Source: Oscillospiraceae bacterium (lineage in GTDB: Bacteria > Bacillota_A > Clostridia > Oscillospirales > Oscillospiraceae). From it: DNA of 24,013 bases. Where the stretch lies: the NCBI GenBank assembly GCA_017455225.1, contig JAFTBL010000095.1, positions 1 to 24,013 on the forward strand. The letters run 5' to 3'. Shown in pieces: positions 16,801 through 23,821 of the stretch. The notes below the pieces were generated by a model, which did not search any database, was not told where the DNA came from, and saw nothing but the letters and a program-made list of their open reading frames with translations. Position numbers and translations under genes: made by a program. The first letter of the stretch is position 1; each line of letters begins with the position of its first letter.

Positions 16801-18605
16801 CCGGCCGGCTGCAGATCACAAGCTGCCTCGTGACCGGTACGGTCAGCGGCGCGGACTTTGCCGGCGGCCTCCTGGGCGGCGCGGCAGCGTCCGGCGCTCA
16901 GGCGGACGTATATGACACGCTGGTGACCGGCCAGGTGACCTCCTCCGGCGGTCAGGCAGGCGCGCTCATCGGCAGCACGACGGGCCTCACCGCGGCGCTG
17001 AAGAACACCTGCGCCACGGCGGAAAGCTGTGCCTCCGGCACGCAGGGCATCGGCCAGACCGGCGAGAATACCGACAACGACGCGCAGATCGTGGCCGCGG
17101 CGGATATTCTGGGCGAGAACGGCTGCCTCAATACGCCGCTGGACTTCTCGGGCGCGTGGGGCGCTGTGAAGGACGCCGCGCCGGTGCTGAAGGAGTTTTA
17201 TGACGGCGAGCTTCTGGACGTGAGCGAGTTGATCGGCACCGTGGTTTCCATCTCCACGGCGGATCAGCTGATCGCCTTCGCCGCCCAGAGCAAGGCAGAT
17301 GACTTCGCCGGCAAGACCGTCAAGCTGACGGCGGATATCGACCTCAACCCTGCGTGGACGGCCTCGTCCACCGCGCCGGAAACCGTTTGGGGCATGATCG
17401 GCAGTGCCGAAACGCCCTTTGCCGGCACCTTTGACGGGCAGGGACACACTGTGTCCGGCGTTTACGTGCAGAATACGGACAGTGAGGGCACGGGCTTCTT
17501 CGCGTGGCTGGACGGCGCGGAGGTCAAGGCTCTGACCCTCTCCAACAGCTACTTCGGCTCCACCGCCGCCACGGCCAGCGCCGGCGCGGTCGCCGGCGCC
17601 GTGAAGGGCGCGGGCGCCACGCTGCAGAGCGTGACCGTGACCGACAGCGTGACCGTCTCCACCTCCGGCAAGCAGGCCGGCGGTCTGGCGGGCCTCGCCT
17701 CCGGCAAGCTGACGGCGCAGGATTGCACCGTGGCCGGCTCCGTCACGGGCCTTTCCCACGTGGGCGGTCTGGTGGGCCAGCTGACGGCGGCCGACAGCCT
17801 GTTCTCCGGCTGTGAGATCAGCGCCTCGGTCTACGCCTCCAACGCCAGCAGCCAGGTGGCCTCGGCGGGCGGCGTGGCCGGCAACGTGACGGCCGCGGGT
17901 ACCAAGGTGACGAACGTCCGCGTGACGGGCACCGTGTCCAGCGCCGGCAGCTATGACGTCGGCGGTGTGTTCGGCAATCTCAATGCCAGCGGCACCGTGG
18001 AGAAGAGCCAGGTGAGCGCCGAGGTCTTTATGGAGCTGAACAGCACCAACGTGGGCGGCATTGCCGGCTCCGTGCGCGGCACAAGCACACTGACAGTCAC
18101 CGAGACGGAATTTTCCGGCTACGTGCATTCCGCGGCCAGCCAGACCGGCTCCGGCGGGCGGATCGGCGGCTACGTAGGCACCATCATGAACGCCGGCAGC
18201 GCCGCGGTGATCACCGACTGCGTGATGAGCGGCCGGGTGATCACCGACAAGAAGATGAGCATCGGCGGCATTACCAGCATGAGCTATGTCAAGGGCTCCT
18301 CCTGCACGGTAACGCGTACCCTCATCACCGGCGTGGTGCAGTCGGCCGGCGGCGACCAGACCGGCGCCGTTGCAGGCAATACCGCCACCCTGAAGGTGAC
18401 GGTGCAGGATGTCTACGTGCTGGATACCGCCTGCGCGGTGGGCACCAACGGCGCCGGCACCACCCAGAACATGGTGGGCACCGTGACGGTGCTGACAGCG
18501 GCGCAGTTGAAGGACGAGGCGGCCGCGACCAACGCTCCGGCGCTGGATTACGAGACCGTGTGGCAAACCGGGGACGTGCCCGTGCTGCGGGCTCTGCAGC
18601 AGTAA
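10884..18605 (+). CDS. Giant GLUG-repeat beta-helix surface protein, 2573 residues
   Basis: The protein opens with MKKKT and one hydrophobic segment (about residues 5-28) without a lipobox, so it is either membrane-anchored by its N-terminus or secreted. The rest is made of seven repeated modules starting near residues 41, 378, 731, 1087, 1427, 1830 and 2120. Each begins with a short entry segment, FAGxT(V/I)xLxADI, an LDLNPxWT-like segment and FAGTFDGQGHTISG, followed by ladders of GG(L/I)VG turns of the GLUG type, as expected for a right-handed beta-helix. Most modules end with a Y-x-W-T-x-LDF-x-x-x-W-(6-8)-PV motif; the last ends so just before the stop. No LPXTG or S-layer anchor is seen at the C-terminus. 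Such proteins are usually adhesive or polymer-binding; no enzymatic motif was found. It sits between two MBL paralogues. Confidence 0.9.
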   Translation: MKKKTLGIIIAVAVAVAAAGTVLALTLAGRGMPGHGNIENIDWYNERDKEFIITDVDMLYDVATLSNHYDFAGQTLKLGADITVNTGFAEEWEENAPSRPWKPIRAFAGTFDGQGHTISGLYARTANVPTAMFTNVTDEAVIRDFRLVNTLFLTSGNMGSAAVAANCAGTYQQIYSDAIVRAARGAAGGIISHQTGNIVIEECWFDGALSTEYRNIGGMADCADGAELVVRHCLNTGAIYAPYSNGADNAGGLVGMTYNGARLVVEESFSSGTMELGNMSRSGSAVGGGDANSTATLANVFAVMERFPYTVSTIIYNKVGGAAPIVEKNTLGVKAYQWMNLDFENHWACRENDVPVPVCFAEHPVDLTGVQRAVDYAWYDSTADELHIRNLAQLYAFGLLSYTDSYEGKTIYLDEDIEVNAGLAADWIEKEPENRWYPVQYFAGALDGQGHTISGVYAEGSSAVGFISIARGTAGVRDLRLVNSLIKVSGGDNGAALSGSVIGRGGGSLDGVYSNAIVYSEGYEIGGLIGQINLTGVITTINNCWYDGQLILKGDTNGFFAGGLVGGHALGTLNITHSLFSGVIHTEVNKGSRAGGFIGSVMNTAVANIGDCLNTGTMDTLNGNWVGGAVGNVATEAKVSIKQSYSSRESVKNSMGEYVSHTSVGDAPRSEGAVIPVYASDLIGANAYRWTDLSIGRFWALRPDNTPVPKVFYKDETVSTDGLSKMFSTDWYTPGEGGVIYSAADYIGFNMLSWTTDFAGETIRLGADVTLNSGSASSWLSSAPAIRSIPMASFAGTFDGGMHTISGVYQRDYTKLGLFSQTRETTVVRNLRLVNSCFDATGYVYGNVLQSRSGSVVAQGGGTLDTIYSDAVIRSNGQVTGGIIAWVYMDTDNRMNNLWFDGSITATDEEYGYFAGGIVGGTVLGRNRVDHCLFTGSIQTAVSNKASKVGGIVGSVQNDNSLIVTDCLSAGTVTCGNQYYKGAIVGVMYTGNPVKVVNCFADKDSTLDKYGQFVSTAKNDQVKADELSGSAMPLAKELLTGVNAYRWTSLDFGNYWAARSNDYPGLKSFVGSPLDTSSAQRMLDISWYDADADSLTVDSMQDLYGLQALSYSTDFAGQTVKLGADITLNTGSAADWTDKAPENLWTPINNFAGTLDGQGHTVSGLYGKSDAAGLGLIGKLSGTVKNLRLENSLITGGGGGDVGSIVGCIQNGGTVDSVYSDAIVRDAGGSNIAGLVGAVRNTAGNDGKASVINSWFAGRVETENSYNIGGLVAAVVHDNSLLVMDNCLMSGTVTLADKRTVGGAVSRMMNKSGVQLSNVLVTGTVSSGGGGQTGSVLGYSNGNAVLTNVYASASAHAVGVGTGAVNGKVQLLADGQLKGTGGYQYTKLDFTQKPYWTAVEDNAPVLRSHYSGAALDLTNVVRLDTDWYDPDKDTLVIRTLQELLTFANVSKNETFAGQTVLLDADLDLNPDWTASAEAPTQEWIMAGGRQAYFQGTFDGQGHTISGIYVNNASDIGTGFFGWIDNGAEIRNLTLGNSYFLSSYVSSDNVSRAGAIVGHASTGGAGGVLRNVTVLDTVTVEAAGMQTGGLVGAAMGGLTVDNCTMAATVKGGTVTGGIVGGIVNAAHTGAITITNCTVTGPISGSENVGGLVGQMGRTESEALTVSDCAVSSAITGAQRLAGLFGYVNNGAANVLHVSGCVSSADVTGSAKPARTGGLFGMANGGVLQIENSRFDGSLTQPGTNLCGGIVAQSNGATIRLTDCVSVGSIEAGGMAGTLVGYVGAGSAVITDSLGLISGVAKTVCSGVAANVTVDNSVAIPAGAETAAEQTFTVSTADQLALIAELSEYSGYKGITLQLGEHIDLNPGWTASSTAPEKVWTAIGSETTPFGGTLNGAGHTVSGLYVSGGDAGLIGWMNGGTVTDLHIAKSFISGTTAGAVAGCVDGQSSIKKVYADASVTGQTYGGGLAGAVASTGRLQITSCLVTGTVSGADFAGGLLGGAAASGAQADVYDTLVTGQVTSSGGQAGALIGSTTGLTAALKNTCATAESCASGTQGIGQTGENTDNDAQIVAAADILGENGCLNTPLDFSGAWGAVKDAAPVLKEFYDGELLDVSELIGTVVSISTADQLIAFAAQSKADDFAGKTVKLTADIDLNPAWTASSTAPETVWGMIGSAETPFAGTFDGQGHTVSGVYVQNTDSEGTGFFAWLDGAEVKALTLSNSYFGSTAATASAGAVAGAVKGAGATLQSVTVTDSVTVSTSGKQAGGLAGLASGKLTAQDCTVAGSVTGLSHVGGLVGQLTAADSLFSGCEISASVYASNASSQVASAGGVAGNVTAAGTKVTNVRVTGTVSSAGSYDVGGVFGNLNASGTVEKSQVSAEVFMELNSTNVGGIAGSVRGTSTLTVTETEFSGYVHSAASQTGSGGRIGGYVGTIMNAGSAAVITDCVMSGRVITDKKMSIGGITSMSYVKGSSCTVTRTLITGVVQSAGGDQTGAVAGNTATLKVTVQDVYVLDTACAVGTNGAGTTQNMVGTVTVLTAAQLKDEAAATNAPALDYETVWQTGDVPVLRALQQ
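11004..18602 (+). repeat. Seven tandem coding modules of 290-454 codons
   Basis: Modules begin at about 11004, 12015, 13074, 14142, 15162, 16371 and 17241. The first five have a W-Y(D/N) entry motif; modules 6 and 7 instead start with (T/S)-V/I-STADQL. Module-end motifs lie near residues 336, 688, 1045, 1383, 2086 and 2554; module 5 lacks one. Modules 6 and 7 share identical DNA over 26 bp (16482-16507 and 17355-17380) and 18 bp (16380-16397 and 17253-17270), suggesting they are the youngest duplicate pair. Confidence 0.82.
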
Positions 18606-18633
18606 GGCATGACGCTTGACAGGAGGAGACCCC

Positions 18634-20241
18634 ATGAAACTCAAACCCTTGGCTGACGAGGACAGAAAGCTGTTTTTGCCCGACGCGCTGCAGGATCTTC
18701 CCGTGCTGCGCGTGGCAGGGACGGAGTACCCGACGCCTGACGAGGACTGCGGCGATTGCTTCCTCTGGCGGGTAAGGGACGCCTCGCAGCAGGACTATGA
18801 AAACTATCGCCGCGCGGCGGAGCAGCTGGGCTGGTCGCTGCTGATCGATCACCAGCAACCCCTGCGCCGGAAATACAACACCTGCGCCTACCGGAAGGAT
18901 CGCCGCATTCTGCAGATCATGTTCGACGTGTTTGACAGCCTGCCCCCCACGATCTTCGTCACGGTGGCGCTGCTGCCGGAATACCGTTATGTGGACTGCG
19001 GCGATCTGTTCGACGAGTTCCCGGAGCTGCAGGCGTACCCTGCGGAGGACTGCGGCGAGGGCAACTTCATTAAGACCGTGCCGGACGCCGACCCCGCCGA
19101 CTACGAGGCGCTGGTGGCCTCCGCGTGCGCCCGGGGCTGGGAGAAGCGGGCGGACAACGGCGCCGGGCTTGCCGGCAGCGTGTTCACCACGCTGTTCACC
19201 AAGAACGGCCGCACGCTCTGCGCGCTCTATACAGCCGCCACCCGCCGGCTTTACCTGACGGCAGGGGAGGGGGAGGCGGTCTCGCCCCATTTGAAGGACG
19301 ATCCCGCCCGGCGCAGCGGTTTTCTGCCCGGCGCGAAAACCTCGCTCCACATGCTGGAGCAGTGGCATTTCGGCAACAGCTTTGTGCTTCGCCTGAAGAA
19401 CGGGCACTTTCTGGTCAGCGACGGCGGTCACCGCGGTGAAACGCCGTACCTGCTGGACTATCTGGACAGCCTCACGCCCCCCGGCGAAACGCCGGTGGTG
19501 GAGGGCTGGTTTATCTCCCATGCCCACAGCGACCACAGCGGCACGCTGATTGAGATGGGGATCGACTCCCGGTGGCGGGACAGAGTCGTGGTGGACGGCA
19601 TCTATTTCAGCACGCCCTCGCTGGAGATGACCCAGCTGGAGCCCGGCGGCAGCGGTATCATGAGCTTGATGCATCTGGTCAGCCGGAACCTCCGCACCTC
19701 CGCGGGTGAGCCCACGCCGTTCTACCGTCCCCGCATGGGCGAGCGGTACTATTTCGCGGACGTGACGGTGGATGTGCTGCACGCGCAGGAGATCCTGCGG
19801 TTTTGCGACTGCTCCGGCGATCTCAATGACACCTCCACGTGGCTGCTGGTGACCGTCGAGGGTCAGACGCTGCTGCTGGGCGGCGACGGCGACAAGGGCG
19901 GCATCAAGCTGATCATGGAAAACTACACGCCGGAGTTTATGACGCTGGACATGATGACCCTTCTGCACCACGGCTGGAACACCCGGGACGAGTTCACCGA
20001 TTTCTGCCGGGTCAAAACGGTGCTTTTCACCTGCTACCGCAGCGGCCCTCCCGGCAAGCGGGCGCAGAACGAGTATCTGCGCTCCAAGGCGGAGGAGTGT
20101 CTCCCGTGGGGCGACGGCACGAAGGTGCTGACCTTTCCCTACCGCGTGGGCGAGGCGGTCTGCCTGCCCCGTCAGGAGTGGAAGTACAACGAGGGCGAAA
20201 CGCGCCCCAACATGCCCGTTGACCCGGAGCCCATCAACTGA
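18634..20241 (+). CDS. MBL-fold protein, cytoplasmic-type paralogue with duplicated N-terminal domain
   Basis: The 535-residue protein is a paralogue of the lipoprotein at the head of the operon but has no signal peptide or membrane segment, so it should stay in the cytoplasm. Residues about 30-115 and 120-215 look like two copies of the small domain present once in the lipoprotein; both have D-Y-x-x-(Y/L), a G-W end to the helix, and an N/S-x-x-x-T strand. The MBL part follows: RLKNGHFLVSDGG at 253-265, HAHSDH at 296-301, GGDGD at 416-420 and LLHHGW at 443-448. The metal ligands thus appear intact. AGGAGG lies 7-8 bases before the ATG at 18634, favouring it over an upstream GTG at 18616-18618. 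It starts 28 bp after the giant gene. Substrate unknown. Confidence 0.85.
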   Translation: MKLKPLADEDRKLFLPDALQDLPVLRVAGTEYPTPDEDCGDCFLWRVRDASQQDYENYRRAAEQLGWSLLIDHQQPLRRKYNTCAYRKDRRILQIMFDVFDSLPPTIFVTVALLPEYRYVDCGDLFDEFPELQAYPAEDCGEGNFIKTVPDADPADYEALVASACARGWEKRADNGAGLAGSVFTTLFTKNGRTLCALYTAATRRLYLTAGEGEAVSPHLKDDPARRSGFLPGAKTSLHMLEQWHFGNSFVLRLKNGHFLVSDGGHRGETPYLLDYLDSLTPPGETPVVEGWFISHAHSDHSGTLIEMGIDSRWRDRVVVDGIYFSTPSLEMTQLEPGGSGIMSLMHLVSRNLRTSAGEPTPFYRPRMGERYYFADVTVDVLHAQEILRFCDCSGDLNDTSTWLLVTVEGQTLLLGGDGDKGGIKLIMENYTPEFMTLDMMTLLHHGWNTRDEFTDFCRVKTVLFTCYRSGPPGKRAQNEYLRSKAEECLPWGDGTKVLTFPYRVGEAVCLPRQEWKYNEGETRPNMPVDPEPIN

Positions 20242-20272
20242 CCGGCTCTGCGCGGTCTGCCATGGTATTTTG

Positions 20273-20293
20273 TTCCTGTGGGCGCCACAGGAA
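20273..20293 (+). other. Intergenic hairpin inside the operon
   Basis: A 9-bp perfect stem (TTCCTGTGG, loop GCG, CCACAGGAA) lies in the 95-bp gap before the solute-binding protein gene. No T-run follows it, so it is not a good terminator. It might protect or process the mRNA and set a different level for the binding protein, as seen with other binding-protein genes; that role is inference. Confidence 0.5.
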
Positions 20294-20336
20294 GGAAATA
20301 GGATAAAAAACAGCGAAAAAAACGGAGGAATGTGAC

Positions 20337-21965
20337 ATGAAAAGAAGGATCGTTGCCATGCTGCTGATGCTCTGCACGCTGGCAGGGCTGGTGCTCACCG
20401 GCTGCGGCGGTGAGGGCGGAGGCAGCTCCGGCGATCGCGTTACGCTGACCATCGGCGTGCCTCAGAACGCCAACGTAACGTCCTATGAGGACAATGATAT
20501 TACCCGCTATCTGGAAGAGGCCGCCAACGTCGACCTGAAGTTTGTGTTTTTCCCCGCCAGCGGGGACGAGTACATCCGTCAGCTGACGCTGATGGCCGCC
20601 GCCAACGAGACGATGCCGGACATCCTCTGGCACTTCAACAACATGAGTGTGGTCGCCCGCAACGAGTTCGGCATGTCGGGCTATCTGATGGATCTGACCG
20701 ATCTCGTCGACAAGTACGCCCCCGACTATAAGGCGGCGATGGCCCGGCTGAACGAGCATGACCGCCGCCGCATCGAAAACCGCGCCGTGGCGGAGGACGG
20801 GTGCATGTACGCCATGCCGGAGTTCTTCGATATGATCGTGTGGGACAATCTGCAGTCCATGCTGCTGATCAACAAGGATTGGCTGGACACGCTGGGGCTG
20901 GAGATGCCCACCACGCCGGATGAGCTGTATACCGTGCTGAAGGCGTTCAAGGAGGAGGATCCCAACGGCAATCTGATCGCCGACGAGGTGCCTCTGTTCG
21001 GCCGTACCAACAACCTGTACAGCATCACCGGCTGGATCATCAACTCCTTCGTCTACTACAACGAGACCTACGATTACAACGTGACGGACGGCAAGCTGTG
21101 GCCTGCGTATACCAGCGACGAATACCGTCAGGCGCTGATCTTCCTGCACAAGCTGTGCGCCGAGGGCCTTCTGAGCGATATGTGCTTCTCTGCCGCTCAG
21201 CCCGAGCTGAAGGCCATGATGACGCCTGCCAGCGGCACCGCGCAGGTGGGCATCTTCGCCGGCCACCCCTTGACCGACGCGGATTCCAACAGCACCATCC
21301 TTGAGCAGTACGTTCCCATGGCCGGTCTGGGCGACGTCACCGGCAAGGGCGGCTACATCGTGCTCAACCCCAAGACGCTGGTGTTCCCGTTGATGATCAC
21401 CACCGACTGCCAGCATCCCGAGGCCGCCATGCGTTTTTGCAACCTGTTCTATCAGGATGAGACCATGACCCGCCAGCGCCACGGCACCAGAGACGTGGAC
21501 TGGGTGGAGGAGCCCGGTCTGCTGCCCGGAGGCGAGGAAGGCTATATCAAGCTGGTGGACTCCAGCGCGTTCTTCAAGGGCAACCACACCTGGTGCGCCA
21601 ACGGCGGCGGCATCGGAACGCCCCAGAACTATCTGGCCACCATGGACGGCAGCCGCCACGCCGATCAGGTGATCGCGAACATGAACAAGGTCGTCTACGA
21701 GGATATTCTGAAGAATATCGTGCAGCCGGAGGAGCGGTGCGAGGATCTGGTGTATACCGCCGCACAGTACGAGGAGCATCGCCAGTACATCACGCCCATC
21801 CGTTCCTACGTGCAGGAGCAGCGCAACCTGTTCATCCTCGGCACGCTGGATCCCAATGACGACGCGCAGTGGGATCATTACCTGAAGGAGCTGGATCGTC
21901 TGGGTCTGCAGGCGGATATGGAACTGATGCAGGGGATCTACGAGGAAAACCTGCTGCTTGACTGA
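20337..21965 (+). CDS. Extracellular solute-binding lipoprotein (ABC-type, carbohydrate-like)
   Basis: The 542-residue protein has a lipoprotein signal peptide (MKRR, hydrophobic core, lipobox VLTGC with Cys23), then a GGEGGGSSG linker. The mature part looks like a family 1 solute-binding protein of the large LplA/YtcQ type: NDITRYLEEAANVDLKF after the first strand, ETMPDIL near 91, and a calcium-loop-like DPNGNLIADEVPL at 208-220 common in that group. These usually bind oligosaccharides, but the ligand cannot be read here. Both usual ABC permease genes are absent from the rest of the operon. GGAGG lies 8 bases before the ATG. It starts 95 bp after the MBL gene and ends 25 bp before the hydrolase-like gene. 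Confidence 0.88.
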   Translation: MKRRIVAMLLMLCTLAGLVLTGCGGEGGGSSGDRVTLTIGVPQNANVTSYEDNDITRYLEEAANVDLKFVFFPASGDEYIRQLTLMAAANETMPDILWHFNNMSVVARNEFGMSGYLMDLTDLVDKYAPDYKAAMARLNEHDRRRIENRAVAEDGCMYAMPEFFDMIVWDNLQSMLLINKDWLDTLGLEMPTTPDELYTVLKAFKEEDPNGNLIADEVPLFGRTNNLYSITGWIINSFVYYNETYDYNVTDGKLWPAYTSDEYRQALIFLHKLCAEGLLSDMCFSAAQPELKAMMTPASGTAQVGIFAGHPLTDADSNSTILEQYVPMAGLGDVTGKGGYIVLNPKTLVFPLMITTDCQHPEAAMRFCNLFYQDETMTRQRHGTRDVDWVEEPGLLPGGEEGYIKLVDSSAFFKGNHTWCANGGGIGTPQNYLATMDGSRHADQVIANMNKVVYEDILKNIVQPEERCEDLVYTAAQYEEHRQYITPIRSYVQEQRNLFILGTLDPNDDAQWDHYLKELDRLGLQADMELMQGIYEENLLLD

Positions 21966-21990
21966 GCCGGCGCAGGAGGGCACGTGTAAC

Positions 21991-23739
21991 ATGCATATTC
22001 TTATCAACGCAACAGATTATCCCACCCATGAGGGAATACTGCGGCGCCACATCGCCCAGCGGATCGACGCGGATTTTGCCCCCGGCGGCATGACGGTCAC
22101 GCTGGCCGTTGACCCCGCTGTCGGCCCGGAGGAAAGCTACCGGGTGGACGGCGCCGGGAACGACTGGCGCATCATCGGCGCGGACGAACGGGGCCTGTGC
22201 TACGGCATGGGGTATTTCCTCCACAACGCCGACTGGACGGAGCGGGACTTTGCGCCCCGTCCCACCTCCGGCGTGGTGTCTCCGGACTGTCCGTTCCGGT
22301 GCATCTACTTTGCGGTGCATTTTTACAACTGGTATCACATGGCGCCTCTGGAGGAGCTGGAGCTGTATCTGGAGGATATGATGCTCTACGGCTACAACGC
22401 GCTGGAGTGCATCATCCCCGTGGTCAATATGTACAGCTTTGAGGACGAGGTGTACGGCGTCGCGGTGGAAAAGAGCCGCGCCCTCTTCACCTCCGCCAAG
22501 CGGGTGGGGATGAAGACCATGCTGTGCGTCTGCCCCAATCAGGGCCTGCAGTCTGCGCCCCACGACTGGGACGCGGATCTGAGCTACGAGAAAAACAGCA
22601 CGCCGCCCTTTGTAAGACCCCAGTATTACCGGGGTGTGGCGGGGCGCAACCTGTGCCCCAACAAGCCGGGCGCGCTGGAGTATCTGCGGGGCATCTGGGT
22701 CAGATTCATGGAGCAGTATCTGGACATCGGTCTGGACTACGTCAGTGCCTGGCCCTATGACGAGGGCGGCTGCGGCTGCGAAAAGTGCGCGCCCTGGGGC
22801 GCAAACGGCTTTGAGAAGCTCACCCGCGTGCTGGCGCAGGACGCGCAGCGCCTCTATCCCGGCTCCCGGTTCATCTACGCCACGTGGACGTTCGACGTGC
22901 CGGACGATCAGAAGGAGTACAGCACGCTGTACCGCCGCATGGCCGACGGCGAGATGGACTACGTGGACTATCTGATGACCGACTCCCACACCAGCTATCC
23001 CCGCTACGTGCTGGAGCACCCGGTGATCAAGCCCATCGTCAACTTCCCGGAGATCAGCATGTGGGGCCTGTTCCCGTGGGGCGGCTTCGGCGCCAGCCCG
23101 CTGCCCAAGCGGTTTGAGGAGCTCTGGGACAGCAGCAGGGCGGTGCTCTCCGGCGGCATGCCCTATTCCGAGGGCTTGTACGAGGACATCTCCAAGATCC
23201 AGTGCGTGGGGTACTATTGGGACAAGAACGCCCGCTATGCCGACACGCTGCGCCGCTACGCCGAGTACGAGTTCGGCTCCGGCACCGGCGAGGACGCGGT
23301 GCGTCTGATGGAGCTGATCGAGAAGAACCACGTGTCGGTGCAGACGATGCAGGAGCGGTGTCTGGCGGATCCCGCATACGGCGCAAGCTACCGGGGCGAG
23401 CCGGTGCCGGATCTGGCGGCGGCGCAGGAGGCGCTGGCGCTGGCGAAAAAGATCGACGCTCGCCTTAGCGAAAAACGGCGCAAAGCATGGCGCTGGCGCA
23501 TCCTCTACATCCGCGCCGTGCTGGATGAGAAGCGTTATGCCGCCTTCTACGACAAGAACATGACCCTCTGCTACGACGATCTCCACACCGTGCGGCATGA
23601 CAGTAAGGATCTGCAGATCCTCTGCGACGACGCTGAGGCGCAGGAGCTGTATCGCGAGCTGCGGCGGATCTATCACACGCTGGATCACGACAACGGCAGC
23701 AACAAGTGGACGCTGCCGGTGGTCTACGGCGAGACCTGA
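21991..23739 (+). CDS. Glycoside-hydrolase-like protein, family unclear
   Basis: The 582-residue protein has no signal peptide, so it should be cytoplasmic. Residues 1-80 resemble the small alpha/beta domain preceding the barrel in GH20/GH67/GH84-type enzymes, ending in RIIGADERGLCYGMGYFL. A barrel-like part follows from PFRCIYFAVH (102). At 253-270 it reads SAWPYDEGGCGCEKCAPW, combining an Asp257-Glu258 pair (reminiscent of the GH20 D-E pair) with a C-G-C-x2-C cluster. NFPEISMWGLFPWGG at 351-365 is another conserved-looking stretch. The C-terminal 150 residues are helical and charged. I infer a glycan-active enzyme but cannot name the family or substrate. The start is the ATG at 21991 with AGGAGG about 11 bases upstream; a TTG at 21958 inside the previous gene is less likely. 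Last gene of the operon. Confidence 0.7.
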   Translation: MHILINATDYPTHEGILRRHIAQRIDADFAPGGMTVTLAVDPAVGPEESYRVDGAGNDWRIIGADERGLCYGMGYFLHNADWTERDFAPRPTSGVVSPDCPFRCIYFAVHFYNWYHMAPLEELELYLEDMMLYGYNALECIIPVVNMYSFEDEVYGVAVEKSRALFTSAKRVGMKTMLCVCPNQGLQSAPHDWDADLSYEKNSTPPFVRPQYYRGVAGRNLCPNKPGALEYLRGIWVRFMEQYLDIGLDYVSAWPYDEGGCGCEKCAPWGANGFEKLTRVLAQDAQRLYPGSRFIYATWTFDVPDDQKEYSTLYRRMADGEMDYVDYLMTDSHTSYPRYVLEHPVIKPIVNFPEISMWGLFPWGGFGASPLPKRFEELWDSSRAVLSGGMPYSEGLYEDISKIQCVGYYWDKNARYADTLRRYAEYEFGSGTGEDAVRLMELIEKNHVSVQTMQERCLADPAYGASYRGEPVPDLAAAQEALALAKKIDARLSEKRRKAWRWRILYIRAVLDEKRYAAFYDKNMTLCYDDLHTVRHDSKDLQILCDDAEAQELYRELRRIYHTLDHDNGSNKWTLPVVYGET

Positions 23740-23760
23740 TCCCGGGTCACACAAGAAAAA

Positions 23761-23796
23761 AGCGCATCCCCCGTTGGCCGACGGGGGATGTGCTTT
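23761..23796. terminator. Hairpin terminator at the end of the five-gene operon
   Basis: A 14-bp stem (23761-23774 with 23781-23794, one G-T pair, loop of 6) begins 22 bp after the last stop codon. On the plus strand only TTT follows, but on the minus strand the stem runs into GCTTTTTTCTTG, so it may also end transcription coming from the right. Confidence 0.75.
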
Positions 23797-23821
23797 CAGC
23801 GTGTCAAAAAAAGCCTCGCAG

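Noticed and set aside
18616..18621. TTGACA as a -35 box for an internal promoter before the second MBL gene
   Set aside because: No -10-like hexamer lies 16-18 bp downstream (the spot reads ACTCAA), and it overlaps the ribosome-binding site region.
10791..18644. Two very long minus-strand open frames (about 1300 codons each) antisense to the giant gene
   Set aside because: They arise from GC-rich codon bias of the repeated plus-strand gene, have low-complexity Ala/Gly/His/Val composition, and lack ribosome sites. The plus frame has a signal segment, clear modules and a good start.
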